A stretch of 64,000 nt of DNA, taken from Agrococcus jejuensis (GTDB taxonomy: Bacteria > Actinomycetota > Actinomycetes > Actinomycetales > Microbacteriaceae). The DNA lies in the NCBI RefSeq assembly GCF_900099705.1, contig NZ_LT629695.1, forward strand, positions 2,232,001 through 2,296,000, read 5' to 3'. The position numbers and the translations under genes are program-made. Below, piece by piece: positions 23,288-31,793 of this stretch. Position 1 is the first letter of the stretch, and every line of letters begins with the position of its first letter. A model generated the notes under the pieces. It saw nothing but the letters and a program-made list of their open reading frames with translations, had not been told where the DNA came from and searched no databases.

Positions 23288-24288
23288 TGGCTCGCCGCCG
23301 CATCCGCCCCACCCGCATCGTCGCGGCCCTCGCCGGGCTCGGCATGCTCGCCGTCACCGGCTGCGGCCTCCAGCCCGCGACGGCGTACGTGCCCGCCGTC
23401 GCGCCCGGATCCATCGAGCCCATCGAGGGGCTGCCGGAGGGCACGCCGCTCACGGTCACGAGCAAGAACTTCACCGAGCAGCTCATCCTCGGCAAGATCG
23501 GCGTGCTCGTGGCGCAGGCCGCTGGCTTCGACGTCACCGACATGACGAACGTGCCCGGCTCCGTGCCGGTGCGCGAGCTCATGACGTCGGGCACCGCCGA
23601 CATGACGTGGGAGTACACCGGCACCGCCTGGCTCACGTACATGGGCGAGGAGGAGGGCTTCGACGACCAGCAGGAGCAGTACGAGGCCGTGCGCGACGCG
23701 GATGCCGAGATCGGGCTCACGTGGCTCGAGCCGGCCGCGCTCAACAACACGTACGCCATGGCGGTGCGCACGGAGGCCGTCGAGGAGCTCGGTGGCGTCG
23801 CGACCCTCTCGGACCTCGCGGCCCTGCCCGTCGAGGACCGCACGATCTGCGTCGAGCCCGAGTTCAACTCGCGCGCCGACGGCCTCGGCCCCATGCTCGA
23901 GCTCTACGGCATCCCGCGCGGCTCGGCCGACGGCGTGCCCGACGAGAACATCTCGATCTACGACACGGGTGCCGTCTATACGGCGACCGACCGCGGCACG
24001 TGCAACTTCGGCGAGGTCTTCTCGACCGACGGCCGCATCGACTCGCTCGACCTCACGCTGCTCGAGGACGACCTGGGCTACTTCCCGGCGTACAACGCGG
24101 CAGCGGTCATCAACTCGGAGACGCTCGCCGAGCATCCCGAGCTCGAGCAGATCTTCGGTGCCGTGTCGGAGGCGCTCACCGACGAGGCGCTGCGCGAGCT
24201 GAACCTGCGCGTCGACGAGGGCGGCGAGCTGCCTGCCGACGTCGCGCTCGACTTCCTCGTGCAGGAGGGGTTCGTCACGGCCCCGTGA
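23287..24288 (+). CDS. Osmoprotectant (betaine/choline/proline-type) binding lipoprotein
   Basis: 333 residues; ATG 23287 shares a base with the preceding TGA. A signal peptide with lipobox VTGC ends near residue 22. LTVTSKNFTEQLILGKIGVL is the typical OpuCC/YehZ start (SKNFTEQ), and TADMTWEYTGTAWLTYMG matches the YTGT ligand-binding loop. It captures compatible solutes and delivers them to the membrane permeases. As the last gene of the operon it is followed by a perfect 18-bp hairpin terminator. Confidence 0.92.
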   Translation: MARRRIRPTRIVAALAGLGMLAVTGCGLQPATAYVPAVAPGSIEPIEGLPEGTPLTVTSKNFTEQLILGKIGVLVAQAAGFDVTDMTNVPGSVPVRELMTSGTADMTWEYTGTAWLTYMGEEEGFDDQQEQYEAVRDADAEIGLTWLEPAALNNTYAMAVRTEAVEELGGVATLSDLAALPVEDRTICVEPEFNSRADGLGPMLELYGIPRGSADGVPDENISIYDTGAVYTATDRGTCNFGEVFSTDGRIDSLDLTLLEDDLGYFPAYNAAAVINSETLAEHPELEQIFGAVSEALTDEALRELNLRVDEGGELPADVALDFLVQEGFVTAP

Positions 24289-24306
24289 CGCGCGCCGAGC
24301 GACGCT

Positions 24307-24347
24307 GAGAGGCCCTTCGTCTGCGATGTGCAGACGAAGGGCCTCTC
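24307..24347. terminator. Perfect 18-bp hairpin terminator between convergent genes
   Basis: Arms 24307-24324 and 24330-24347 are fully complementary, with GAGAGGCCC at the base and loop GATGT. It ends the osmoprotectant operon and, from the other side, alanine dehydrogenase. Confidence 0.85.
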
Positions 24348-24374
24348 CGCGTCGCCACGCGCCAGCGGTGCGGG

Positions 24375-25481
24375 TCAGACGAGCGCAGGCACCGCCTCGA
24401 CGCCGAGGGCCGTCGCGACGCCCACGTTCGTGATGGCGCCGGCGTGCACGTTGAGGCCGCGGGCGAGGGCGACGTCGCTGCGCGCCGCGGCCTCCCAGCC
24501 GAGGTCGGCGATGCGCGCCACGTACGGCAGCGTCGCGTTCGTGAGCGCGCGGGTCGACGTCTCGGGCACGGCGCCCGGGATGTTCGCGACGCACGAGTAG
24601 AGCGCGTCGTGGACGGCGTACACGGGATCGGCGTGCGTCGTGGGGCGCGAGCCCTCGAAGCATCCGCCCTGGTCGATCGCGATGTCCACGAGCACCGAGC
24701 CGGGGCGCATCGCCGCGACCATGTCGTCGGTCACGAGCTTCGGGGCGGCAGCGCCGGGCACGAGCACCGAGCCGATCACGAGGTCGGCGTCGGCCACCTG
24801 GTCGGCGATCTCGAGGCGCGACGAGTGGCGCGTCTGGATCGTGGTGCCGAAGGATGCCTCGAGCTGACGCAGGCGGGGCAGCGAGAGGTCGATGACGGTC
24901 ACGTCGGCACCGAGGCCCACGGCGTTGCGGGCCGCGTGCTCGCCGGCGACGCCGCCGCCGATGACGACGACCTTCGCGCGGCGCGTGCCGGGCACGCCGC
25001 CGAGCAGGATGCCGCGGCCGCCCGCCGGGCCCATGAGGTGGTGGGCGCCCATGACGATCGACAGGCGGCCGGCGACCTCGCTCATCGGCGCGAGCAGCGG
25101 CAGCGAGCGGTCGTCGAGCTGCACGGTCTCGTAGGCGATGGCGGTCGAGCCGGCGGCCATGAGCGCGTGCGCCGTGTCGGCCGCGGCGGCGAGGTGCAGG
25201 TAGGTGAAGACGACCTGGCCGTCGCGCATCCGCGAGAACTCGGGCTGGATGGGCTCCTTGACCTTCAGCAGCAGGTCGCCCTTCGCCCACGCCTCGTCGG
25301 CGTCGGCGGCGATGCGTGCGCCCGCGGCGACGTATGCCTCGTCGGAGATGCGCGAGCCGATGCCCGCGTCGTGCTCGACCCACACCTCGTGGCCGCGGGC
25401 GACGAGCGCGTCGACGCCTGCGGGGGTGATGGCGACGCGCTGCTCGCTCGCCTTGATCTCTGCGGGGACGGCGATGCGCAT
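24375..25481 (-). CDS. ald: Alanine dehydrogenase
   Basis: 368 residues, full length for the family. It interconverts L-alanine and pyruvate plus ammonia with NAD. Catalytic R15, K75 (LLKVKEP) and H96 (TYLHLAA) are at the canonical numbers. The NAD-binding loop is [16 protein letters not shown], and [18 protein letters not shown] holds the catalytic aspartate. It is divergent from an Lrp/AsnC regulator at 25648, a pairing like ald-aldR of mycobacteria, which suggests alanine-dependent control. GATTC-CGTC-GAATC (25595-25608) between them is a candidate regulator site. Confidence 0.95.
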   Translation of the reverse strand: MRIAVPAEIKASEQRVAITPAGVDALVARGHEVWVEHDAGIGSRISDEAYVAAGARIAADADEAWAKGDLLLKVKEPIQPEFSRMRDGQVVFTYLHLAAAADTAHALMAAGSTAIAYETVQLDDRSLPLLAPMSEVAGRLSIVMGAHHLMGPAGGRGILLGGVPGTRRAKVVVIGGGVAGEHAARNAVGLGADVTVIDLSLPRLRQLEASFGTTIQTRHSSRLEIADQVADADLVIGSVLVPGAAAPKLVTDDMVAAMRPGSVLVDIAIDQGGCFEGSRPTTHADPVYAVHDALYSCVANIPGAVPETSTRALTNATLPYVARIADLGWEAAARSDVALARGLNVHAGAITNVGVATALGVEAVPALV

Positions 25482-25647
25482 GGGTGGGGCCTCTCGTCGT
25501 AGGGGGCGCTGCGGTGCGCCTGCGATGCCACCCATGATGGGAGGAAGTGGCAGGATGCACGAGAGCAGCCGAAGCATTGCCCGCATCGGTGGCTGATTCC
25601 GTCGAATCCTTCGGCGGATGCGCGAGCACGGCCGAGAGGTGACGCGG

Positions 25648-26127
25648 ATGCTGCAGGACCGAGGCGACCTCGACGAGGTCGACGCCCAGATCGTGGGCGT
25701 GCTCGTGCGCGACGCGCGCGCATCCAACCGGCAGCTCGCCCGCGCCGTAGGGCTCGCGGAGTCGACGGTGCACGCGCGCGTGCGCAGGCTCGAGGAGCGC
25801 GGCGTCATCGACGGCTACGAGGCCGTCGTGCGGCAGGAGCGCGTGGGCCACGGGCTGCAGGCGCTCGTGCACGTCACGCTGCGGCCCGGCGCGCGGCAGA
25901 CGAGCATCACGGCATTCTCGGAGCGCGTGCGCGCGCTGCCCGAGGTGAGCCAGCTGTTCTTCCTCGGCGGCGTCGACGACTTCATCGTGCACGTCGCGGT
26001 GGCGGACTCGTCGGGGCTGCGCCGCTTCGTCGTCGAGCACCTGTCGGGCGACCAGACGGTGGCGTCGACGCGCACGAGCATCGTGTTCGACTACCGCCGC
26101 AACGTGTCGACGGCGTCGTTCGGCTGA
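25648..26127 (+). CDS. Lrp/AsnC-family regulator, probable alanine dehydrogenase regulator
   Basis: About 159 residues from ATG 25648, preceded by AGAGGTGA, a strong match to the 16S tail; ATG 25618 would add ten residues. The helix-turn-helix is NRQLARAVGLAESTVHARVRRL and the RAM ligand domain starts near QALVHVTLRPGARQ. Lrp proteins form octamers and bind amino acids. Its divergent position next to ald makes it a likely AldR counterpart. Confidence 0.88.
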   Translation: MLQDRGDLDEVDAQIVGVLVRDARASNRQLARAVGLAESTVHARVRRLEERGVIDGYEAVVRQERVGHGLQALVHVTLRPGARQTSITAFSERVRALPEVSQLFFLGGVDDFIVHVAVADSSGLRRFVVEHLSGDQTVASTRTSIVFDYRRNVSTASFG

Positions 26128-26152
26128 CCCGGTCCCCCGCTCCGTCCCCACG

Positions 26153-26309
26153 CAGCTGGTCGAGGAGCGCGCGAGCCCTTGGGCGAGCCCGCGTCACGAG
26201 ACCACGTGACGTGCCCGCGGACGCGACCATGCGCATGGCTGGACGGGAGCGGCGCTCACGTGGTCTCGTGACGCGTGCTCGCTACGCTCGCGCGCTCCTC
26301 GACCAGCTG
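26153..26309. repeat. Two-tier palindromic element, copy 2
   Basis: Perfect 24-bp outer arms (26153-26176 with 26286-26309, starting CAGCTGGTCGAGGAGCGC) enclose perfect 19-bp inner arms (26191-26209 with 26256-26274, GCGTCACGAGACCACGTGA). It is the same element as 5453-5600, better preserved, and again lies between convergent genes. The loop between the inner arms differs in the two copies. It may be a mobile non-autonomous element used as terminator. Confidence 0.88.
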
Positions 26310-26322
26310 GTGGGGAAGCCAC

Positions 26323-27489
26323 TCAGGACGCAGGCAGCGCCACCGCCACCACCGCCTGCGGCCTCCCGGCCACGGGTACCTCGCGCTGCTCGAGCGTCGC
26401 GAGGTCGACGATCGTGAGCCCGTCCCACCAGCCGTCGCGCGTGTAGCCGCCGGCGAGCACCGCCGACCACGCATCCGCATCCGTCGCTCGCCACGTCGCC
26501 ACGGTCTCGTGCAGGCGCGTGAGCGGCACCACCGCATCCGTGCCGTCGGCCGACACGATCTCGAGGCTCGGCCCCTGCGTCGCCGAGCCGAACGCGCCGG
26601 TGCCGACGACGAGCGTCGCGCCGTCGAGCGCGTCGCCGGGCGAGCGCACCTGCGCGGCGCCGTGCTGGTGCGTCTGCGCCGTGAGCGGCGTCGAGGTCGT
26701 CGCACCTGAGACGGGATCGACCTCCACCATCACCTGCCCCTGGAACGGCAGCAGGATCGTGCCGGCAGCGGTGACGACGCCGTAGTGCGGCTTCTCCCAC
26801 GAGTCGAACCCGAGGTCGCCGAACGGCGCGACCTCGATCGTGCGGGCCGCGAGCGTCGCCGTGTCGACGATCGTGACGCCGTACGTGTCGTGGTCGACGG
26901 TCGCGACCCACGCGCCCGCGGGGTCCATGAGCACGTCGAAGGGGCGCACGCCCACCTCGACGGATGCCGTGAATGCGCCGGAGGCGACGTCGAGCACCTC
27001 GAGCCACGCCGGGTCCGGCCAGCGGTGCACCGCGACGTAGACCGTGGCGCCGTCGGGCGAGACGGCGAGGCCGAGCCCGCCGTCGCGGTACTCGCCGTAC
27101 CCGATCGTCGTCGGCTGATGCTGGAACGGCACGAGCGCCGTGCGCGTCATCGTCGCGAGGTCGACGACCGCGAGGCCCTCGGCGGTCGCGACGAACGCGC
27201 GCTCGTGCGCGGCGTCGGCGACGACGCCCCACGGAGCCGTGCCGACCTCGATCGAGGCGACGACGGGCTCAGCCGCCGTCGGGTCGACGACGGCGAGGGC
27301 GTTCGACGCCGCGAGCGTCGTGAGCAGCAGCGAGCGCTCCGGCTCGGGCTCCGGCGTCGGTGCGGGCGTCGTCGACGGGGATGCCGTGGGCGAGGGGGAG
27401 GCGGTGAGCGCGCCGGGTGCGCAGCCGGCGAGCGCCGCGGTCGCCGCGACGAGCGCGGCGGCGCGGGCGAGCAGGCGGCGGGTGGGCAT
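26323..27489 (-). CDS. Secreted beta-propeller lipoprotein (YncE-like)
   Basis: 388 residues from ATG 27489. The signal peptide ends in the lipobox LAGC, followed by a Ser/Thr/Pro-rich linker (SPSPTASPSTTPAPTP). The rest has repeated blade-like units such as ERAFVATAEGLAVVDLATMT, VTIVDTATLAARTIEVAPF and DGLTIVDLATLEQREVPVAG, indicating a seven-bladed propeller related to YncE/YVTN repeats. It should sit on the outer face of the membrane. Its ligand is unknown, and no partner gene is adjacent. Confidence 0.85.
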   Translation of the reverse strand: MPTRRLLARAAALVAATAALAGCAPGALTASPSPTASPSTTPAPTPEPEPERSLLLTTLAASNALAVVDPTAAEPVVASIEVGTAPWGVVADAAHERAFVATAEGLAVVDLATMTRTALVPFQHQPTTIGYGEYRDGGLGLAVSPDGATVYVAVHRWPDPAWLEVLDVASGAFTASVEVGVRPFDVLMDPAGAWVATVDHDTYGVTIVDTATLAARTIEVAPFGDLGFDSWEKPHYGVVTAAGTILLPFQGQVMVEVDPVSGATTSTPLTAQTHQHGAAQVRSPGDALDGATLVVGTGAFGSATQGPSLEIVSADGTDAVVPLTRLHETVATWRATDADAWSAVLAGGYTRDGWWDGLTIVDLATLEQREVPVAGRPQAVVAVALPAS

Positions 27490-27587
27490 CCGCGCATCGT
27501 ACGCCCGGCGCGCATGCGCATCCGATGCGCCCGCACGCGACGACGCCCCGCGACCCGAGGGCCGCGGGGCGTCGAGCGGTGGAGGCG

Positions 27588-28010
27588 TCAGCCCTCGAGC
27601 GTCGCGCTCGCGAGCGTGATCTCGATGCCGGCGAGCGCCTGCGAGACGGGGCAGCCCGCCTTCGCCTCGTTGGCGATGCGCTCGAACTCGGCCTGGTCGA
27701 GGCCCGGCACCGTCGCCGTGACGGTGAGCGTCGAGCCCGTGATGCCCTGGCCGGGCACGAAGCCGACCTCGGCGCTCGTCGAGATCGTCGACGGCGTGTG
27801 GCCGGCCTCGCCGAGCGCGTGCGACAGCGCCATCGAGAAGCACGACGCGTGCGCGGCGGCGATGAGCTCCTCGGGCGTCGTCTGGCCCGTGCCCTCGGCG
27901 CGCGCCTTCCACGTCACCTGCGTCTCGATGCCGGACTTCAGCGTCGTCGTGCCCGATCCGTCGGCGAGGCCACCGTTCCAGACGGTGCTCGCGCTGCTCG
28001 TGACTGCCAT
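27588..28010 (-). CDS. OsmC-family peroxiredoxin
   Basis: 140 residues from ATG 28010. The two redox cysteines are C57 in AAHASCFSMALSHAL and C120 in AKAGCPVSQAL, as in OsmC/Ohr proteins, with TTPEELIAAAHASC the typical active-site context. It reduces organic hydroperoxides with the help of thiols. It is divergent from the antiporter gene at 28095 with 84 bp between. The sequence is closer to OsmC (MAVTSSASTVWNGGL) than to Ohr. Confidence 0.93.
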   Translation of the reverse strand: MAVTSSASTVWNGGLADGSGTTTLKSGIETQVTWKARAEGTGQTTPEELIAAAHASCFSMALSHALGEAGHTPSTISTSAEVGFVPGQGITGSTLTVTATVPGLDQAEFERIANEAKAGCPVSQALAGIEITLASATLEG

Positions 28011-28094
28011 GGATGGCTCCCTTCGTCGGTCATCCCAGGCTACGTCGGGTCGCGCCCGACACGTCGGGGCTAGCCTCGAACGTGGGAGGCCGAC

Positions 28095-29864
28095 ATGGAG
28101 CAGCACCTCGTCGAGGAGATCACGATCGTGGCGGTGCTCGGCGTCGTCATCGTCGGCGCCGTCTCGGCCGTCGCGGGCCGCATCGGCGTCGCGGCGCCGC
28201 TGCTGCTCACGGTCGTCGGCATCGCGCTCGGCTTCGTGCCGGGCGCTGCCGAGGTCGTCGTCGATCCCGAGATCATCCTCACCGTCGTCCTGCCGCCGCT
28301 GCTGTACGCGGCGGCGCTGCAGGTGCCGTTCGTCGACTTCCGCCGCAACCTGCGCGTCATCGCGCTGCTCGCGGTCGTGCTCGTCATCGTGTCCGCCCTC
28401 GTCATCGGCGGCATCGTCGCCTGGATCTGGCCCGCCGTGGGGCTCGCGCTCGCGGTCGCGCTCGGCGCGGTCGTCGCCCCGCCGGATGCCGTGGCGGCGA
28501 CGTCGCTCGGCAAGCGCCTGGGCCTGCCGCCGCGCATCGTGACGATCCTCGAGGGCGAGGGGCTCGTGAACGACGCGACGGCGCTCGTGCTGCTGTCCAC
28601 CGCCGTGGGCATCGCGGCGGGCGCCGACGACGGCGGCGGCGCCGTCGAGCTCGGCGACGTCGCCGGCACGTTCGCGTGGGCGGTCGTCGGCGCGATCGCG
28701 CTGGGCCTCGTCGTGGGGTTCCTCGCGGTCGCGGTGCGCTCGCGCATCCACGACATCGTGCTCGACACCGCGCTGTCGATCGTCGTGCCGTTCGTGGCGT
28801 TCCTCGCGGCCGAGGAGGTGGGCGCCTCGGGCGTCGTCGCCGTGGTCGTGGCGGGCATCGTGGTCGGCAACGCCGGCCCGGGGCGCATCGGCGCGCGCGA
28901 GCGGCAGAGCGAGCGCACGAGCTGGCAGACGTTCACCATGGTGATCGAGCACGCCGTGTTCCTCTACATGGGCCTGCGTCTGCGCCCCGTCGTCGAGGCG
29001 GTGGAGTCGGCCGAGCAGTCGCTGTGGGAGGTCGTGGGCGTGGGCCTGCTCGTGACGGGCGTGCTCATCGCGCTGCGCTTCGCGACCATGCCGCTGCTGC
29101 TGTGGTCGATCCGCTTCCGCGCCCGCAAGCTCGAGCAGCAGCAGCAGCGCGGCGAGCAGCGGATGGCGCAGGCCGACGAGCGCTTCGGCGCCATCGAGGA
29201 CGAGCGCGTCGTCGGCAGGCTCGAGCAGTTCCGCAGGCGCCTCGAGTCGCAGGCGAACGACGTGACGGCCGAGCGCGACCAGGCGCTGTCGTGGCGCGAC
29301 GGCACGGTGCTGGGCTGGGCGGGCATGCGCGGCGTGGTCACGGTCGCGGCGGTGCAGACGCTGCCGCACGACCATCCGTACTATGCGGCGCTCGTGCTCG
29401 TCGCGTTCGTCGTCGCCATCGTCACGCTGCTGTCGCAGGGCCTCACGCTGCCCGCGCTCGTGCGCGGCCTGCGCCTGCGCAAGGACTCGACGGTCGAGGA
29501 GCGCGTCGAGCTGCTCGAGCTCACGCGCCGCTGCGCCGACGCCGGCAGCGCGGCGATGGCGAAGGAGATGGATGCGCTCGACGCGCCGCTCTCCGACGAC
29601 ATGCGCGACGAGATCCTCGCGATGCCCGCGCGCCGCGTCGAGCGGGCGGCGACGATGCTCGGCGTCGGCGAGGACGTCGACGAGGAGCAGACGCGCGCGT
29701 TCGTGCGCGTGCGCCGCGTGCAGCTCGCCGCCGAGCGGGCGGCGCTCAAGGCCGAGCGGCAGCGGGGAGCGTTCTCGTCGGAGACGCTCGCGGCGATGCA
29801 GCGGCAGCTCGACGTGTTCGAGGTGCAGCTCGACGCGATGGCGGGCGACGACACGGGCCACTGA
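28095..29864 (+). CDS. Na+/H+ antiporter (CPA1/NhaP type)
   Basis: 589 residues with about twelve membrane segments in the first 420 residues. The conserved VVAPPDAVAATSLGKRLGLP and ILEGEGLVNDATALVL contain the ND ion-binding pair of CPA1 exchangers, and GWAGMRGVVTVAAVQTLP is the late conserved loop. The C-terminal ~160 residues are charged and helical and face the cytoplasm. It exchanges Na+ or K+ for protons in pH and salt homeostasis. GGGAGGCCGAC precedes the ATG. Confidence 0.93.
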   Translation: MEQHLVEEITIVAVLGVVIVGAVSAVAGRIGVAAPLLLTVVGIALGFVPGAAEVVVDPEIILTVVLPPLLYAAALQVPFVDFRRNLRVIALLAVVLVIVSALVIGGIVAWIWPAVGLALAVALGAVVAPPDAVAATSLGKRLGLPPRIVTILEGEGLVNDATALVLLSTAVGIAAGADDGGGAVELGDVAGTFAWAVVGAIALGLVVGFLAVAVRSRIHDIVLDTALSIVVPFVAFLAAEEVGASGVVAVVVAGIVVGNAGPGRIGARERQSERTSWQTFTMVIEHAVFLYMGLRLRPVVEAVESAEQSLWEVVGVGLLVTGVLIALRFATMPLLLWSIRFRARKLEQQQQRGEQRMAQADERFGAIEDERVVGRLEQFRRRLESQANDVTAERDQALSWRDGTVLGWAGMRGVVTVAAVQTLPHDHPYYAALVLVAFVVAIVTLLSQGLTLPALVRGLRLRKDSTVEERVELLELTRRCADAGSAAMAKEMDALDAPLSDDMRDEILAMPARRVERAATMLGVGEDVDEEQTRAFVRVRRVQLAAERAALKAERQRGAFSSETLAAMQRQLDVFEVQLDAMAGDDTGH

Positions 29865-29885
29865 CGCCCCGTGCGGCCCGCGCCG

Positions 29886-30377
29886 TCAGTCGCGGCAGTC
29901 GGCGTCGACGAGATCGCGCACGTGCGCGAGGAACGCGGCGAGGCGCTGCGCCTCGGCGGGGTCGAGGTCGGCGGCGGCGGCGCGGATGGAGGGCGCGAGC
30001 GCGTCGGCGGTGTCGGGGGCGTTGCGCGAGGCGGGCTCGAGCAGCTTGCTGCGCCGGTCGTCGGCGTGCTGTCGGGTGGAGATGAGGCCGCCGTCGAGCA
30101 GGCGGCGCACGATCGCCGAGACCGAGGGCGTCGTGAGACCGAGGTGGGTCGCGAGCTCCGTCGGCGTCACGGGCCTGCCCGCATCCGCGCGCTCGGCGAT
30201 GAACCGCATGGCCTCGCGCTCGCTGTGGCCGGGGCCGCACGAGGTCTGGCGCCGGCGCGAGAGGCGCGACTCCGCGAGCCGCAGCTCCTCGACCGCCCAC
30301 GTGAGCTGCGTGACGGGATCGTCGCCCGGCACGTCGGGCTCGACGTCGAGCGACACGTGCGTCGTCGAGGTCGCCAT
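29886..30377 (-). CDS. MarR-family transcriptional regulator
   Basis: 163 residues from ATG 30377, with GGAGG eight bases before it; ATG 30383 lies too close to that site. The winged helix is TPTELATHLGLTTPSVSAIVRRLLDGGLI, read in part as LATHLGLTTPSVSAIVRRLL, then the wing STRQHADDRRSKLL. Just upstream is TAGAG-A-CTCTA (30416-30426), a likely self-operator. It converges with the antiporter gene. The target beyond itself is unknown. Confidence 0.85.
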   Translation of the reverse strand: MATSTTHVSLDVEPDVPGDDPVTQLTWAVEELRLAESRLSRRRQTSCGPGHSEREAMRFIAERADAGRPVTPTELATHLGLTTPSVSAIVRRLLDGGLISTRQHADDRRSKLLEPASRNAPDTADALAPSIRAAAADLDPAEAQRLAAFLAHVRDLVDADCRD

Positions 30378-30415
30378 GCCCATCGCCTCCGATTCCTGCA
30401 TGTCCAAGGGATTGC

Positions 30416-30426
30416 TAGAGACTCTA
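30416..30426. promoter_or_regulatory. Small palindrome upstream of MarR gene
   Basis: TAGAGACTCTA is a perfect palindrome about 40 bp upstream of the MarR start and preceded by ATTGC. Similar ATTGCTAG sequence is found at the divergent promoter near 31519. Candidate MarR-type operator. Confidence 0.45.
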
Positions 30427-30479
30427 ACCACATGTCCGGGCGACGGTCACGGGGCTTGGCGTCGCGGCTCGATCGTGCT

Positions 30480-30488
30480 GGGGGGGGG
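30480..30488. repeat. Homopolymer of nine G
   Basis: A run of nine G bases directly after the stop of the 30489-31049 gene (reading as nine C in that gene's direction). It is outside coding sequence. It may be slippery in replication or a sequencing weak point. Confidence 0.6.
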
Positions 30489-31049
30489 TCAGCCCGCCAT
30501 GAGCGGCGCGAACGGGCTCGCTGCCAGCAGGTCGTCGGATGCGGATGCCGCGCGGGCGTCGCGGAAGTGCGCCGCGACGGCGTCGAGCGAGGCGTCGGGC
30601 ACGTCGTGCATCGCGTAGCCGGCGTCGAGATCGACGTGGCTGAGCTCGAGCCAGGCGAGCTGCTCGCGGGCGTGGGTTGCGGCCTCGGCGGCCGTGGGGT
30701 CGGCGACGACCGTCGCACCCGTGTGCTCCTGCAGCGCGCCGAGCACGCTGCCGAGCGCGGCAGTGAGGGCCGCGAGCAGGTCGGCGGGGGAGAGGTCGTG
30801 CAGGCGGTCGGCGGGCTCGACGCCCGACGCGTCGCCCTCGATGGCGCGCGCCGTGCGGTCGGCGTGCCGCGTCATGCGCGCGATGACGTGGCGGCGCGTG
30901 CCGAGTCCCGAGCGTGCGGGCACGACGAGCTCGGCGTCGCCGAGCCGCAGCACGGCCGTGAGCAGTCGCAGCGATGCGGCGCGCAGCTGCGGCAGCAGCA
31001 TGTCGACGGTCGCGTCGGTGCGCGGCGTCGCGGCGGAGGCGATGGTCAT
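30489..31049 (-). CDS. Maleylpyruvate isomerase-like (MDMPI/DinB fold) protein
   Basis: 186 residues from ATG 31049 with GAGGGA upstream. The pattern RSGLGTRRHVIARMTRHADRT resembles the MDMPI N-terminal motif (GW.RGHVIAHL.RNADGL), and WLELSHVDLDAGY carries the E-x-x-x-H metal site. These are mycothiol-dependent metalloenzymes; most homologues have unknown substrates. The arginine/serine-for-tryptophan changes near GLGTRR suggest divergence. Its start overlaps the end of a 30-residue reading frame (31046-31139), which follows the 31147-31473 gene, so the three form one operon. Confidence 0.75.
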   Translation of the reverse strand: MTIASAATPRTDATVDMLLPQLRAASLRLLTAVLRLGDAELVVPARSGLGTRRHVIARMTRHADRTARAIEGDASGVEPADRLHDLSPADLLAALTAALGSVLGALQEHTGATVVADPTAAEAATHAREQLAWLELSHVDLDAGYAMHDVPDASLDAVAAHFRDARAASASDDLLAASPFAPLMAG

Positions 31050-31139
31050 GATGCGGGTCCCTCGTGGTTCGTGGTGCCGTGGCGCAGCGTCGACGGCGCG
31101 ACGAGCGCGGCGTCGACCTCGTCCCATGCGTCGGTCATG
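31046..31139 (-). CDS. Possible 30-residue small protein
   Basis: ATG 31139 opens a frame of 30 codons (MTDAWDEVDAALVAPSTL..., ending NHEGPAS) whose TGA overlaps the next gene's ATG in the ATGA form. It fills exactly the space between two genes of the operon and has GAGGATCGCC before its start. Its existence is supported by coupling geometry only; it has no recognised family. It may be a leader that couples translation. Confidence 0.4.
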
Positions 31140-31146
31140 GCGATCC

Positions 31147-31473
31147 TCAGGCGGCTGCGGCGAGCGCGCCGACGGCGTGCAGGGCTCGGGCCTCGCAGCG
31201 CACGGTGAGGCCGGTCGGGCGGTTGGTGTCGACGACCATCGCCTCGAGGCGGGCGCGGTCGAGGTCGATGGCGGCAGGCGTCTCGTAGCCGTAGACGAGG
31301 GTGCTGGCCTCGTGGATCCAGATCGACTGCCGCGTCGTCTCCGAGCGGCACGTGAGCAGGAACGGCTCGCGGCGCCGGAGCTTCGCGGTCACCACCGCCG
31401 CGAGGTGCGCCAGGTCGACGTCGTCCATCGTGAACGTCGCGTCGTCTCCGTTGCCGTACTTGAGCGTGCCCAT
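31147..31473 (-). CDS. Small conserved hypothetical protein (DUF7882-like)
   Basis: 108 residues from ATG 31473, preceded by GAGGAGATCGCG. The start MGTLKYGNGDDATFTMDD and DLAHLAAVVTAKLRRREPF, followed by QSIWIHEASTLVYGYE, match a small protein type widespread in Microbacteriaceae that I recall as DUF7882; the label is from memory. Function is unknown. It leads an operon with the 30-residue frame and the MDMPI-like protein, and it is divergent from a MarR regulator across a 320 bp region. Confidence 0.75.
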   Translation of the reverse strand: MGTLKYGNGDDATFTMDDVDLAHLAAVVTAKLRRREPFLLTCRSETTRQSIWIHEASTLVYGYETPAAIDLDRARLEAMVVDTNRPTGLTVRCEARALHAVGALAAAA

Positions 31474-31793
31474 CGCGATCTCCTCGCTCTCGCTCGACCG
31501 GTTTGCCCAGTCGATCTGATTGCTAGTTCATCAAGCAAACTATCCGACTCGTGGCATCGAAGCAAACCGATCTGACTCCAGCGGTCCGTCCGACGACGCT
31601 CTCGAGCCTCGCGCAGGGTGCTTCGAAGCGCCAGCACCCCAGGGATTGCAGGAGATATCCAGGTTCGATGGCCAGCATGGCCTGTGGCGGAGATGCGGTC
31701 GACTGCCGTCATCCCTGCGCGTCCTCGACCGTCGCAGGTGAACGAATCGCGTCGATCTGCCGAATCATCTGCCATCGACGTACGATGCTCGGC
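31474..31793. promoter_or_regulatory. 320-bp divergent promoter region with repeated AGCAAAC motifs
   Basis: No gene is seen here. GTTTGC (31501-31506) and GCAAAC (31535-31540) form an inverted repeat, and AGCAAAC recurs at 31561-31567. TCGATCTGAT (31511-31520) recurs as CGATCTGACT at 31568-31577. TTGCT/AGCAA pairs across TAGTTCATCA. These repeats suggest binding of the MarR regulator at 31794 and control of the divergent operon. Confidence 0.45.

Noticed and set aside
23176..26151. A 991-codon minus frame across the osmoprotectant binding protein, ald and lrp genes
   Set aside because: It crosses a terminator and three real genes in other frames; no recognisable domain.
27588..29861. A long minus frame ending in OsmC
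   Set aside because: Only the last 140 codons match OsmC; the rest is antisense to the antiporter gene.
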